DNA of 64,000 bases, from assembly GCF_002836205.1 (NCBI RefSeq), contig NZ_PJBE01000013.1, positions 3,224,001 to 3,288,000 on the forward strand. Direction: 5' to 3'. The stretch comes from Shewanella sp. Choline-02u-19. Its GTDB lineage: Bacteria > Pseudomonadota > Gammaproteobacteria > Enterobacterales > Shewanellaceae. The translations under genes were made by a program, and so were the position numbers. This document shows positions 24,271-34,013 of this stretch, one piece after another (position 1 is the first letter of the stretch; each line of letters opens with the position of its first letter). The notes under the pieces are model-generated. The model ran no database searches, was not told where the DNA came from, and saw only the letters and a program-made list of their open reading frames with translations.

Positions 24271-25878
24271 ATGCATAGATTGCTTACCCAGCTACTCTTT
24301 ATCGGCTTATGCTTATTCTCCTCTATCGCTTCGGCAAATGATGAGCCACTCACGATTGAGCTAAACAAGATCCAAAGCGCTATTGATAGTGATGTAAAAG
24401 TATTAACGGGCACCAAGGGAGAAATAAAATCATTTATTGAATATCGCATCAGCCGCAATGCAACCTTGTTACAGGAAAAACTGAAACAGCAGATTGAAGA
24501 TACACCCGCAAAGTTGGATGTACTAAAGCCATATATTGTCAAACAACTCGCTTTTACCAATCAAGTTGAAGACTATTTTAAGACTCAAAGAGAAACCTTG
24601 ATGGGTCAAGTTGGCGCGGATAATGACCGTGAAATCATGCTGAAACTGGTACAGATCCAACGCGAACAAGACAAGCTTTACGTTGCAGAAAAGGAACTAT
24701 TGGCCTGGGCAACAATGGCAGGCGTTGATGTTGAAGTCCAAAATCAAAGGTTCATCAAAGCATTAGAGAGCCGGGCTGATGATCTCGATAGCTTTGTACA
24801 CTATAACCAGTCGCGATTAACGCAAGCTGTCACAGATGTAACGGTGGCAGGTAAAGACGCGACCAGTGAACAAACTGCCGTGGTTGTCGAACTAAAGGAG
24901 CGTCTTGCTCAAAGCTCTACCAGTTTATCGACTGCCATCGAGCTTTTAGATGAACTCGGTGAAGATACCGCTATATATAAGCAAACTTTGTTCAGTATAT
25001 CTGGCGATATCACTCAAGATGTACTCAACTTAGATGTGGCAAGCAGCCTACTGAGTGAGTGGATGTCGATTGCCAAAAATCAGGCCTTAGAAAATGGCGC
25101 CAGTGTGGTGTTCAAACTTCTCATTTTTAGCTTAATCTTGTTTTTATCGAGCTTGGTCGGGAAAATTGCTAAGCGCATCGTACAAAAAACAGTGAGTAAC
25201 TCTAAGCTTAAATTTAGTTACCTACTGCAAGACTTTTTTATCTCTATGGTGGGAAAAGTGGTCTTTGCATTAGGCTTATTGATTGGCCTGTCACAACTCG
25301 GGTTTGAGCTGGCGCCGCTGCTAGCAGGTTTCGGTATTGCCGGTGTGATTATTGGTTTTGCACTGCAAGACACCTTATCTAACTTTGCTTCAGGCATGAT
25401 GATCTTAATCTACCGTCCTTTTGATGTTGATGACCTCATTAATGCCGCTGGCGTCACCGGGCGAGTCAGCCATATGAGTCTGGTTTCAACCACCATCAAA
25501 ACGTTAGATAACCAAAGGTTAATCATCCCCAATAATAAAATTTGGGGCGATACCATTAACAACATCACTGTTGAGCAAGTACGTCGAGTCGACTTAACGT
25601 TTGGCATCGGTTATAAAGACAGCATTGAACATGCCGAAAAAGTCTTAAACGATGTCATGATGTCGCATCCTAAAGTGTTGAAAAGCCCTGAGCCGATGAT
25701 AAAGCTACACACGTTAGGTGAGTCTTCGGTCGACTTTATTGTACGCCCATGGGTTAAGCCTATTGATTACTGGGATGTTTACTGGGATATCACCCGTGAA
25801 GTCAAAATGCGCTTTGACGCTGAAGGGATTAGTATTCCGTTCCCACAACGCGATGTCCATATCTACCAAGAAACCTAA
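24271..25878 (+). CDS. Mechanosensitive channel, MscS family with long periplasmic N-terminal domain
   Basis: 535 aa: signal peptide (LLTQLLFIGLCLFSSIASA), a helical periplasmic domain to about residue 275, then TM helices near 280-300, 320-345 and the pore helix region LLAGFGIAGVIIGFALQDTLSNFASG, the MscS signature, followed by RPFDVDD and the cytoplasmic beta/vestibule domain ending FPQRDVHIY. The architecture is intermediate between MscS (286 aa) and MscK. It opens under membrane tension during hypo-osmotic shock. Terminator at 25894. Confidence 0.9.
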   Translation: MHRLLTQLLFIGLCLFSSIASANDEPLTIELNKIQSAIDSDVKVLTGTKGEIKSFIEYRISRNATLLQEKLKQQIEDTPAKLDVLKPYIVKQLAFTNQVEDYFKTQRETLMGQVGADNDREIMLKLVQIQREQDKLYVAEKELLAWATMAGVDVEVQNQRFIKALESRADDLDSFVHYNQSRLTQAVTDVTVAGKDATSEQTAVVVELKERLAQSSTSLSTAIELLDELGEDTAIYKQTLFSISGDITQDVLNLDVASSLLSEWMSIAKNQALENGASVVFKLLIFSLILFLSSLVGKIAKRIVQKTVSNSKLKFSYLLQDFFISMVGKVVFALGLLIGLSQLGFELAPLLAGFGIAGVIIGFALQDTLSNFASGMMILIYRPFDVDDLINAAGVTGRVSHMSLVSTTIKTLDNQRLIIPNNKIWGDTINNITVEQVRRVDLTFGIGYKDSIEHAEKVLNDVMMSHPKVLKSPEPMIKLHTLGESSVDFIVRPWVKPIDYWDVYWDITREVKMRFDAEGISIPFPQRDVHIYQET

Positions 25879-25893
25879 ATTGCTGTATTAGCT

Positions 25894-25927
25894 AAAAGCC
25901 CCACCAGCGTTTGCTGGCGGGGCTTTT
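25894..25927. terminator. Bidirectional terminator between mscS-like gene and fhs
   Basis: AAAAGCCCC-A-CCAGC / GCTGG-C-GGGGCTTTT with one mismatch, 4-nt loop; T runs on both strands. The two genes are convergent. Confidence 0.85.
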
Positions 25928-25974
25928 AAATTAAAATAGCTCCATAAATACTAACGATGAAGATCCGCTGTCAC

Positions 25975-27687
25975 TTAAGCTAAGCCGATAATCTCATCAT
26001 TGCTATCGATATCGATATTTAAGTAACCAGGGCGAATCCCCAAGCCCGGCATCGTCATCACCTTCCCCACTAAAGCCGTTATAAAGCCCGCACCAGCATT
26101 AAGCCTGAGTTCATTGATATGCAGTTCAAAACCTGTAGGAACCCCCTTTAAACTAGCGTCATGACTGATAGACATCGGCGTTTTAGCAATACAAACAGGC
26201 AAATGGCTATAGCCATGTTTACCTAGCCAAGCCAATTGCTGTTTGGCCTTATCAGACATAGCAACACTCGCCGCACCATATCCCACTTCAGCTAACGTCA
26301 TCAGTTTAGCCTCTAAGCTATCTTCCGCTTGGTATAAGCATTTAAATTCAGATTCTATTTGGGTGGCAGCGTAAACCACCTTCGCTAACTTAACGCCGCC
26401 TTCAGAGCCGCGAGCAAAAGCATCACTTATCTCACAGCCAAAGGCACGGGTGTGGCTCACTTGTGCTTTTAGCCAATCAAGCTCTGCGGCGGTATCCGTT
26501 GGGAAACGGTTAATAGCGACCACTACAGGTGTACCGTATTGATGCACATTATTAATATGCCATTCTAAATTGGCAAAACCAGCTTTTAGACGGAGCAAGT
26601 CAGGTTGGTCTATCGCGATATCCGATTCAATACCGCTATTGGCCTTAAGCGCTTTTAGCGTGACCACAACCACAGCTGCTGACGGTTTATAGCCAGATTC
26701 TCTGACTTTGATATTACTGAACTTCTCAAAGCCCATATCAGAGCCAAAACCAGCTTCCGTTATCACCACGTCAGCCAATCTTGCTGCCAATTCATCGGCA
26801 ATAATCGAAGAGTTACCGTGGGCAATATTGGCAAAAGGACCCGCATGAATAAAACAAGGATCGCCAGAGAGCGTCTGCATCAATGTTGGCTTAATCGCAT
26901 CTCTCATTATCACAGTCATGGCGCCTGCCACACCGATATCCTCTGCAGTAATCGGATTTGCTTCTAGATCGAGTGCCAGCACTAGCCGCCCCACTCTTTG
27001 CCGGAGATCTTGAAGGTCTTTGCTCAATGCTAGAATCGCCATTAACTCCGATGCAGCAGTAATATCAAAACCTGACTCATGTACAGGGCCATTGACCTCG
27101 CCAAGACCGACTGCAATCTGCCTTAAGCTACGCTCATTATGATCAACCACTCTGCGCCAAAGAATGTTTTTAACATCAATATTGAGCGCTGTTAAGCCAG
27201 ATTCTTGGGTAAATGCATCAGCGCCCAGCCTTGTTTCATGGAATAGACGAGCATCAATAGCCGCTGCAGCGAGATTATGCGCACTGCTCACTGCATGTAT
27301 ATCGCCAGTAAGGTGTAAATTCAGCTCCTCCATTGGCACCACTTGCGCGTAGCCGCCTCCTGCAGCCCCGCCCTTAATACCAAATACTGGTCCCATGCTT
27401 GGCTGGCGTATACAGCCGCAGGTTTTTATCCCAATGGTATTCATCGCCTGCGTCAAACCAATAGTGGTTACTGTTTTTCCTTCGCCAAAAGGCGTAGGTG
27501 TTACTGCCGTGACGATCACAAGTTTGGCATTTGGTTTGTCAGCCAAGCGGTGGGCAACGGTGAGGGAAACTTTGGCTTTGTTAGCGCCATAGAGGGACAG
27601 TTCAGAGTCGATAATGCCGAGTTTAGCGGCGATATCTGCAATCGGTTTGCAGGTATGCTCACTAGAAATTTGTATATCTGACAGCAT
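25975..27687 (-). CDS. fhs: Formate--tetrahydrofolate ligase
   Basis: 570 aa from ATG 27687; an upstream in-frame GTG at 27729 adds 14 residues that do not fit the family. Signature regions: TAVTPTPFGEGKTVTTIGLT (ATP site near residue 60), RQPSMGPVFGIKGGAAGGGY, FANIAHGNSSIIAD and EAGFGSDMGFEKF. It makes 10-formyl-THF from formate, THF and ATP for purine and fMet-tRNA synthesis. Monocistronic. Confidence 0.97.
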   Translation of the reverse strand: MLSDIQISSEHTCKPIADIAAKLGIIDSELSLYGANKAKVSLTVAHRLADKPNAKLVIVTAVTPTPFGEGKTVTTIGLTQAMNTIGIKTCGCIRQPSMGPVFGIKGGAAGGGYAQVVPMEELNLHLTGDIHAVSSAHNLAAAAIDARLFHETRLGADAFTQESGLTALNIDVKNILWRRVVDHNERSLRQIAVGLGEVNGPVHESGFDITAASELMAILALSKDLQDLRQRVGRLVLALDLEANPITAEDIGVAGAMTVIMRDAIKPTLMQTLSGDPCFIHAGPFANIAHGNSSIIADELAARLADVVITEAGFGSDMGFEKFSNIKVRESGYKPSAAVVVVTLKALKANSGIESDIAIDQPDLLRLKAGFANLEWHINNVHQYGTPVVVAINRFPTDTAAELDWLKAQVSHTRAFGCEISDAFARGSEGGVKLAKVVYAATQIESEFKCLYQAEDSLEAKLMTLAEVGYGAASVAMSDKAKQQLAWLGKHGYSHLPVCIAKTPMSISHDASLKGVPTGFELHINELRLNAGAGFITALVGKVMTMPGLGIRPGYLNIDIDSNDEIIGLA

Positions 27688-27996
27688 TCGTAGGTATCCA
27701 CTGTTTTGTTTAAAATAAGGTAGAGTCACGAGTGCAATATAGAGGATCTGAAACCGAGGTTGAATAGTGAGCGAATGCTATTTTAGCTTTTTGTAATCTA
27801 CATCAATAAAATCATCACCAGATGACAGAAATAGACCATGCAAAATAGCGATTTTCAACTATCACAATTTGTCGTAGGCTTTTGGCGAATAGCATTACAA
27901 TCTAAATTGGAATCACCATTATCTCAATTATTACCTTGTTCCACTTTTCTACCGGAGTGCTGAAAAAAGCATTCGGAATCGTCAGGGTTTAGATCG
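27688..27996. other. Intergenic region upstream of fhs
   Basis: About 310 bp, AT-rich. It carries the fhs promoter region; nothing specific recognised. Confidence 0.4.
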
Positions 27997-28021
27997 AAAA
28001 AGGCGCAATACAGCGCCTTTT
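27997..28021 (-). terminator. Intrinsic terminator of the MaoC-like gene
   Basis: AAAAGGCGC / GCGCCTTTT around a 7-nt loop, followed on the minus strand by TTTTTC. Confidence 0.8.
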
Positions 28022-28037
28022 CATCATGACCAATGCT

Positions 28038-28871
28038 TTATAAAAAGGTGATTTCACCGGTCAAATGCGGACGTCGTCCTTTTTGGTCTCTTAGCTCAAA
28101 TATCAAACTATCTTGTTTTTGTTCCGCCGCAAAGCTGACGTTACCAGGCATAAACAAGGGTAATTTAAAGGCAACATCTATCTTGCAAGGTTTAGCCACG
28201 ATTTCAGGCATTACTTCTGCAATACAGCGCCCTTTAGACCACATACCATGCGCTAAAACACGATCAAACCCAAAGCGTTTAGACAATACTGGATGCAGAT
28301 GGATAAGATTATAGTCGCCTGATGCTTTGGCGTAACGGCGGCCCAAGTCTTCACTTAAGCTCCATGCTTGAGCAGTATCCCAGTTGATATCACTGGCTCT
28401 GGGTGGGCGCATTCGCTTAGTCTTACCTTCGATGCGATATAGGTAGGTTGAGAGTGACTCCCAGACTAACTCGCCAGCAACAAACGCTTTTGATACCAAT
28501 TCAAACTCCAAGCCAGAGTCGGTCATTTGGCTGGTCGTTAATGAACATTCAATATCATAGCTTTCAGCAACCGTTGTTGGACGATATAAGGTGATGCTGT
28601 TCTTTAAATGGAGCATACCAAGCAAAGGAAAGGTGATTGCGTCATGAGTGAAAATCATTGCATGTAATCTAAACGCCATTACATACAAATAAGTCGGCGG
28701 TAACGTTTGACCATCAAAATCAAAACCGCATACCTTGGCATACTGCTCAACTTTTTCTGCGGACAATGCCACATTTGGACTGCTTACTTTAATCATAGGC
28801 AGCGGCTGTTCATCCCAACCAGGTTTGCGCCCAAAAAATATCTTTCGATACAGCGAAAACAGCGATGGCAT
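28038..28871 (-). CDS. MaoC-like (R)-specific enoyl-CoA hydratase / acyl dehydratase
   Basis: 277 aa from ATG 28871 (AAAGG just upstream); a TTG at 28913 is the other possibility. The C-terminal half has the hot-dog hydratase site: YAKASGDYNLIHLHPVLSKRFGFDRVLAHGMWSKG region, with the D-x4-H catalytic pair in SGDYNLIHLH. The N-terminal half looks like a degenerate second hot-dog domain, a double-hot-dog arrangement. It probably hydrates 2-enoyl-CoA or acyl-ACP intermediates; the pathway is not fixed by its neighbours. Confidence 0.85.
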   Translation of the reverse strand: MPSLFSLYRKIFFGRKPGWDEQPLPMIKVSSPNVALSAEKVEQYAKVCGFDFDGQTLPPTYLYVMAFRLHAMIFTHDAITFPLLGMLHLKNSITLYRPTTVAESYDIECSLTTSQMTDSGLEFELVSKAFVAGELVWESLSTYLYRIEGKTKRMRPPRASDINWDTAQAWSLSEDLGRRYAKASGDYNLIHLHPVLSKRFGFDRVLAHGMWSKGRCIAEVMPEIVAKPCKIDVAFKLPLFMPGNVSFAAEQKQDSLIFELRDQKGRRPHLTGEITFL

Positions 28872-29002
28872 AGCCTTTAAATCAATACAGTATTCTTCAG
28901 TCAAACTAATCAAACCTTACATTAAAACACAGACAAAAAATAAACGATCCGCAGATTATACCCTAAAACAGAAAAAGCCGATAATAGTGATGAGCAATCG
29001 CC

Positions 29003-29887
29003 TTAAGTACAGGTGGTTTGCCAACAGTTTTTACTGCTCACGCCAATAGGCTCCAAGTAGGACTGTACACTCCGACTCCCCACTAAGTGTCCGGCACCAA
29101 CAATAATGAATAAAGGTTGCTTAGTTGAGGCTGATGTCATCAGTTCCTCGATTTTATTAGCCATACCCTTATTACGGTCCCACAGCATCTTCTCTACCAT
29201 TTCAGTATTGCCTTCGCGGAGCATCTCTCCTTCCATTAAATCTGCCAGCTCAGTTTCATCGCCACGGCGCCACGCCGAAATAAGTTTTAGCATATCTTCA
29301 TCGGGTGCTTCTATTGCTTCGCGTACCATCTCCCACTGCGTCTCAGGACTAAAAGATGATAGCAACTCAAACTGAAACTCGGTGCTTTCGAGCTCATATA
29401 CAGGTCTATGATCTGCTTGAGCAACTAACACTGAGTCCACGCCATAAAGTGCGCTATATCCCAGAGCAGTGTAGCGCCCCACACTCAGTTGCATTGATTG
29501 TAACCAGGGTGCATAGCTGCTTAAAGCGGCACATAAGTTGGCTTTATCTTTACAATAACTGGCTAATACGCCTTTGGTTTTATCATCAATCGGTAACTGT
29601 TTAGCGCCATATCTTTGTAATAATGCTGCAACGTTAGCATCGCGAACATCTGCTTCTACGACAATCGCTTTTGATGTCGAAAATGCCTGTTCAATTTGAT
29701 CCGCTAATGGATAAAAATCAGCTTTACCAATATGGATAGAGCCCAGTAGATAGGCGGTTTTACCTTGATAAGAAACTTGGTAGAAAGGCGGCTTATCCGT
29801 TGGCGCAGCGCTGGCTATTTGGGCTGCAACGACACAACACATGCCAACTATCGATAATAAACCTTTCTGAATACTTGTTGCCAACAT
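29003..29887 (-). CDS. TraB/GumN family protein
   Basis: 294 aa with a signal peptide (LLSIVGMCCVVAAQIASA). TraB/GumN family features: YLLGSIHIGKADFYPL (GxxH motif) near residue 50, LQSMQLSVGRY, and the C-terminal IIVGAGHLVG. These His-containing motifs are thought to form a metal site, and some homologues are proteases (TIKI). GGGGC stands before the ATG. It is divergent from the 103-aa gene. Confidence 0.85.
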   Translation of the reverse strand: MLATSIQKGLLSIVGMCCVVAAQIASAAPTDKPPFYQVSYQGKTAYLLGSIHIGKADFYPLADQIEQAFSTSKAIVVEADVRDANVAALLQRYGAKQLPIDDKTKGVLASYCKDKANLCAALSSYAPWLQSMQLSVGRYTALGYSALYGVDSVLVAQADHRPVYELESTEFQFELLSSFSPETQWEMVREAIEAPDEDMLKLISAWRRGDETELADLMEGEMLREGNTEMVEKMLWDRNKGMANKIEELMTSASTKQPLFIIVGAGHLVGSRSVQSYLEPIGVSSKNCWQTTCT

Positions 29888-29931
29888 ACTTGCCCCTTAT
29901 AATTCAGCAAATTTTAAAATGAGAGGCTGTT

Positions 29932-30243
29932 ATGCCACACACACAGGTTATCGAGCAACTAAAAGCCAGTTTGCAAACCGCCTACCGACAAGCTATCGAT
30001 GCAGATACAAGACTCGATGGGCTCAAAAAAGCAGGCCACGTTAAGTTTAATACTATTTTCACTAAGGACGAGGGATTTTCTACCAGTAGCAATCGCTTTC
30101 AGCCTTATGTAACCGAACTTGCTGCTGAAATGGACGCGATGAGCCACGAACCTGACACCATGGCGACTGGATTAGAAAGCTACGTCCGTAAGCTTGGCTT
30201 ATTATTGCAAACGATGCAGACTTTTAAAGCCAATACCAAATAG
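29932..30243 (+). CDS. Small cytoplasmic protein of unknown function
   Basis: 103 aa, highly helical, no signal or TM segment (HTQVIEQLKASLQTAYRQAI at the N-terminus). GAGAGG precedes the ATG. It is followed by a hairpin CTTACCTTA / TAAGGTAAG (30281-30305) without a T run. I do not recognise the family. Confidence 0.65.
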   Translation: MPHTQVIEQLKASLQTAYRQAIDADTRLDGLKKAGHVKFNTIFTKDEGFSTSSNRFQPYVTELAAEMDAMSHEPDTMATGLESYVRKLGLLLQTMQTFKANTK

Positions 30244-30403
30244 CCTTGCGGGGCCAGTCGATCCATTAATAAAACCGACGCTTACCTTATAGCCATTAAG
30301 GTAAGTGAAAGCGTGAAAAAAATGTTAATGGATTGATTTTTGACATCTTAATGTCATCCAAGCGTCATACAATCTTCTACTTCTTAAATATTGAGTAGAA
30401 CAC

Positions 30404-32173
30404 ATGACCGCTATTGATCTAAAAAGTGAACTCGCTAAGATCATCGATCGAGAGAAAATCAAAGCTGTTTTTCAGCCCATATGTAATATCTCAACGTATC
30501 AAGTTCATGGTTTCGAAGCGCTAAGTCGTGGACCCGAACATAGCCCGCTCTACTCTCCTGTACCACTATTTAAAACAGCGGCTCACGAAGGGCGTTTATC
30601 TGAACTTGAAAGCCTTTGCCGACGGATCTCCATCCAACAATTCAAGAATATTGCGCTATTAGGCAAGTTGTTCATCAATATTTCACCTAAAGCCTTACTG
30701 GAACCCAATCACGCTAAGGGTCTCACATTAAGCTTGGTGCAGGAATTGGGGATCCATCCTTCTCAAGTGGTTATTGAGCTCTCTGAGCAGTATCCCGCCG
30801 ATGATATCGATCTGCTCAAATCTTGCTTAAATCACTACCGTAGCCAGGGGTTTCTCACTGCCATTGATGATCTTGGCGCGGGATATTCGGGTCTGAGACT
30901 ATGGTCAGAGCTTGCACCAGATTACGTCAAAATTGATAGGCACTTTATTGATTCAATTGACTCATCTCCGGTTAAACAAGAGTTCGTGCGCTCTATTGTC
31001 AATCTATGCCAAAATCTAAGCTGTAAAGTCATTGCAGAAGGTATTGAAACAGAAAAAGAGCTCGCGGTATTAAAACAGTTGGGCATTATCTACTGTCAAG
31101 GCTACCTACTGGGTCGACCAGAAGCATCGCCAAATCGAAGCATCACCCTCAAAGATAACATTGAGCCCATCCCTTACCATATTCGGTTTGCAGAGTCGGC
31201 AGAAAGCCTCAGCTGCAGTGCGATTACTTGCCAGTCCGGCACTAAGCTAAAACTTATCGGCGAACAGTTTAATCAGCAACCCGCTTTACAAGCCATTGTC
31301 GTAGTCGACCAACAACGAGTGATTGGATTGATCGCTCGATCTCACGTTATAGAACTGTTTAGTACGCCTTACGGTCGATCACTACATGAACACCAACCCG
31401 TTGATGACATTCTCGATACCGATGTGATTCAGATTGAAGCTCACCAGCCTTTATCTCAAGTCAGTCAACGTCTAACGTCAGAGTCAACTGGGCTTGTAGC
31501 GCAACAGTTTATTGTATTAAAACAAGGGCGGCTATTGGGGATTGGTCATACTAAAGATCTCTTGGCACAGATCACGGAGCAAAAAATTACCGTCGCTCGT
31601 CATGCAAACCCTCTGACAGGGTTGCCAGGGAATATTCCAATTCAACAGGAGTTACAACGCTTAAAACAGCAAAATAAACCGTTCTACCTTGCATATTTTG
31701 ACCTATCTCATTTTAAACCTTATAACGATATTTACGGCTTTTGTCGTGGAGATGAGGTCATTATGGAGGTATCACGATTATTACAACGTCAACGAAGCTG
31801 CGATAATTTTATCGGCCACATTGGTGGGGACGACTTCGTCATCATTAGCACCTGCGATGATATTCAGCAGCAAGCACTCACCATTATTAGTGACTTTGAA
31901 GCCGTGAAGTCACTATTTTACTCCGATGAGCATTGGCAGGATAAACGGATGCTGGCAGATGACAGAGAAGGTGTTACTTGTTATCACGGCTTAATCGCAT
32001 TAACGGCAGGCGTTTTACCACCGCTAGTCACCTCAAATTGCAATGAACACCAACTGTCTGTTTATAGTGCTCTAGCAAAGAAACAGGCTAAACAAGCCAG
32101 TGGCTTATTTAGTCTATTTCAATTGCACAAGGAAAAGGTGCTTAACGTGACCGCGCTGTCAGCACGGCTTTAA
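30404..32173 (+). CDS. EAL-CBS-GGDEF protein, probable c-di-GMP phosphodiesterase
   Basis: 589 aa. The EAL domain (about 10-250) has its catalytic residues: GFEALSRG, NISPKALL, IDDLGAGYSGL, KIDRHF and AEGIETEKE. A pair of CBS-like segments follows (about 265-385; QQRVIGLIARSHVIELF, QGRLLGIGHTKDLL). The C-terminal GGDEF domain (about 405-560) carries GGDDF instead of GGDEF/GGEEF and lacks an obvious RxxD, so it is more likely a GTP-sensing or inactive domain. The protein is cytoplasmic. Confidence 0.88.
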   Translation: MTAIDLKSELAKIIDREKIKAVFQPICNISTYQVHGFEALSRGPEHSPLYSPVPLFKTAAHEGRLSELESLCRRISIQQFKNIALLGKLFINISPKALLEPNHAKGLTLSLVQELGIHPSQVVIELSEQYPADDIDLLKSCLNHYRSQGFLTAIDDLGAGYSGLRLWSELAPDYVKIDRHFIDSIDSSPVKQEFVRSIVNLCQNLSCKVIAEGIETEKELAVLKQLGIIYCQGYLLGRPEASPNRSITLKDNIEPIPYHIRFAESAESLSCSAITCQSGTKLKLIGEQFNQQPALQAIVVVDQQRVIGLIARSHVIELFSTPYGRSLHEHQPVDDILDTDVIQIEAHQPLSQVSQRLTSESTGLVAQQFIVLKQGRLLGIGHTKDLLAQITEQKITVARHANPLTGLPGNIPIQQELQRLKQQNKPFYLAYFDLSHFKPYNDIYGFCRGDEVIMEVSRLLQRQRSCDNFIGHIGGDDFVIISTCDDIQQQALTIISDFEAVKSLFYSDEHWQDKRMLADDREGVTCYHGLIALTAGVLPPLVTSNCNEHQLSVYSALAKKQAKQASGLFSLFQLHKEKVLNVTALSARL

Positions 32174-32175
32174 GT

Positions 32176-32712
32176 TTAAATTTTTGGCTTAATAGTCTCT
32201 TTTAGCCACGATGTGAGTAACGCATTTTCATACCGATTAGTTTTATTATTAGCCTTATGAATAGAGTGCATAAAGCCAAGGTCGGTTAATTTTTCATCGC
32301 CAACTATGATGACATGTTCGCCTTCAGTCACTTTATAACTAAAGGTGATACGAGGTGGGTAAATATCTTTAACCACACGTAAATCGTTGGTAGTGGCGCC
32401 AAACGTCGGTCTGACATCACCCGCTAAATCTAAGTCAGTAACGACCATTTCAAGCTTTTGATTCGGCTTTAAAATCTTAGCCGCTTCTTTGTTTAAATTT
32501 TTAGTTAGCGCTTCAAACGTACGGTTTTCAAAACGGGATTGAATATCACCGCTAGCCTTAACATCGCGAAAACTTTTTGGATCTTGCCACTCAACTTTAA
32601 CAATACCACTTTCTGTTATAGGGTTTTCAACGGCTTCATCAGCCCATGTTGAACCTGATAACATTGAACCTGATAGTAATAGTCCAGCAACGAGTATGTG
32701 TTTTAAATTCAT
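32176..32712 (-). CDS. DUF3016 family periplasmic protein
   Basis: 178 aa with a clear signal peptide (ILVAGLLLSGSMLSGSTWA). The mature part contains VKVEWQDPKSFRDVKASG, then VVTDLDLAGDVRP and PRITFSYKVTEGE, characteristic of DUF3016, a family found in Shewanella and other gammaproteobacteria with no known function. Its stop is three bases from that of the convergent EAL gene, so no separate terminator exists. Confidence 0.8.
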   Translation of the reverse strand: MNLKHILVAGLLLSGSMLSGSTWADEAVENPITESGIVKVEWQDPKSFRDVKASGDIQSRFENRTFEALTKNLNKEAAKILKPNQKLEMVVTDLDLAGDVRPTFGATTNDLRVVKDIYPPRITFSYKVTEGEHVIIVGDEKLTDLGFMHSIHKANNKTNRYENALLTSWLKETIKPKI

Positions 32713-32970
32713 ATTTACCTCTACGGTTGAACAAAGGGGAATGCTCTATTTCACAATCATAAACGACCTAAGCTGAATAAGGACTTAATGTGAAATGGTT
32801 AACATATAACCTATATAATATTAGTAGACCACACTCAATGCCGAATGGTTGCATCAAATTGCATCAAAACTTGCTTAAGCTAACCAAACTGTAAACAGGA
32901 TTTGCATTATTAGCGCTAAATATTATGCTGTCTAAAATAAGTCGCCATCTAATAAATTGGAAATCGTGCC

Positions 32971-33276
32971 ATGCAGAAACTCGCTCCAGTCCTTTTTGTG
33001 CTCCTATTACTGACAGGTTTAACTTGGGCAATTATTAGCATCAATCAATCAGAGCAAACTTCATCCTATGAAACTTGGTCCGCTTTCATTTATAAGAATG
33101 GCTATAACTCAAGTAAATATGAAAAAACCGATGATTTCGACGATTACCCAAGCTGCAAGGCATTTTCAGAACAGCAGTCAGAGCAACTCAATAATGTTGT
33201 TTGGGAATGCGGCCTTAACTGTAGCTTCGACTCTATGCGACAAGGATTTCATTGTAAAACAATGACTAATGAGTAA
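32971..33276 (+). CDS. Small membrane-anchored or exported Cys-containing protein
   Basis: 101 aa. The N-terminus (KLAPVLFVLLLLTGLTWAII) is an anchor or uncleaved signal. The rest has four Cys (CKAFS, WECGLNCSF, CKT) that could form two disulfides. No family recognised. The ATG lies after GGAAATCGTGCC. An imperfect upstream feature is a tandem 10-bp repeat TTGCATCAAA at 32849-32868. Confidence 0.55.
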   Translation: MQKLAPVLFVLLLLTGLTWAIISINQSEQTSSYETWSAFIYKNGYNSSKYEKTDDFDDYPSCKAFSEQQSEQLNNVVWECGLNCSFDSMRQGFHCKTMTNE

Positions 33277-33563
33277 CTAGCGTTGTTTTGTTCGCTCTAA
33301 ACACTTTCAACATATAAGACTAAAAAATTAAATACAAAAAACACTCCATCAGTAACCAACTGTTTTTATTTCATAAAAACTAAAGCTCAACACAACCAGT
33401 CGTTAGCTCACTTTTTGTTCAGCTTTGGTACATGAAGCATTCGTTAACATACGTATCAAGCAAACGCATCCCCAGAGGAAAACCTCTTAACTGACGGGCT
33501 ATAAATCGTCGTTAAGAGTCAACGGTTCCTAAACTGGTTACTGATTAATATTTGGAGTCCAAT
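33277..33563. promoter_or_regulatory. Leader with mutually exclusive hairpins before a small exported protein
   Basis: AGAGG-AAAA-CCTCT (33474-33487) and CTCTTAAC / GTTAAGAG (33484-33491 with 33511-33518) share the bases CTCT, so only one can form at a time. The gene begins 46 bp after the second hairpin. The arrangement looks like a switchable leader, but no ligand class is recognised. Confidence 0.4.
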
Positions 33564-33872
33564 ATGAACTACTCAAACATTACAACACTGCCATTTTCTG
33601 GCCGTATGGCATTCTTTGCAGCAATGCTGCTCTCATTTAGCTTCATCGGCCAAGCAAATGCCAATGACTTTACCCCTGCGGAGCAAGCAGCAGTGGATGG
33701 ACACTTTGAGATCCTAGCAGAGCAGCAAGCTCAATCGGATATTGCGTTAGATAACAAAATTCAGGCTGAATTTGATGACCAAGTCAGCGACTCAGAAGAA
33801 GAGTTTATGGAGTTGACCTGTGAGGCTCACGGTTTTGATTTCGACAGTGAAGTAAGCGCCTGCGTCGAGTAA
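33564..33872 (+). CDS. Small exported acidic protein of unknown function
   Basis: 102 aa from ATG 33564, with GGAG six bases upstream. The signal peptide (MAFFAAMLLSFSFIGQANA) ends at about residue 33. The mature part (DFTPAEQAAVDGHFEILAEQ...) is acidic and has two Cys near the C-terminus (LTCEAHGFDFDSEVSACVE). No family recognised. A strong terminator follows at 33887. Confidence 0.6.
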   Translation: MNYSNITTLPFSGRMAFFAAMLLSFSFIGQANANDFTPAEQAAVDGHFEILAEQQAQSDIALDNKIQAEFDDQVSDSEEEFMELTCEAHGFDFDSEVSACVE

Positions 33873-33886
33873 GCGAGCTTAATATA

Positions 33887-33916
33887 ACAAGAACGAGGCA
33901 TTGCCTCGTTTTTGTT
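33887..33916 (+). terminator. Intrinsic terminator after the small exported protein gene
   Basis: AACAAGAACGAGGCA / TGCCTCGTTTTTGTT, with the T-rich arm serving as the T run. Confidence 0.85.
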
Positions 33917-34013
33917 GTTTATAGCTCCCCATACACCCTAGCGACTTCATACATAGAACTCTGTCACTTATCGATAAGCTGAATCCTGCCTTTCGAGGAT
34001 ATTTGAGGATAAA

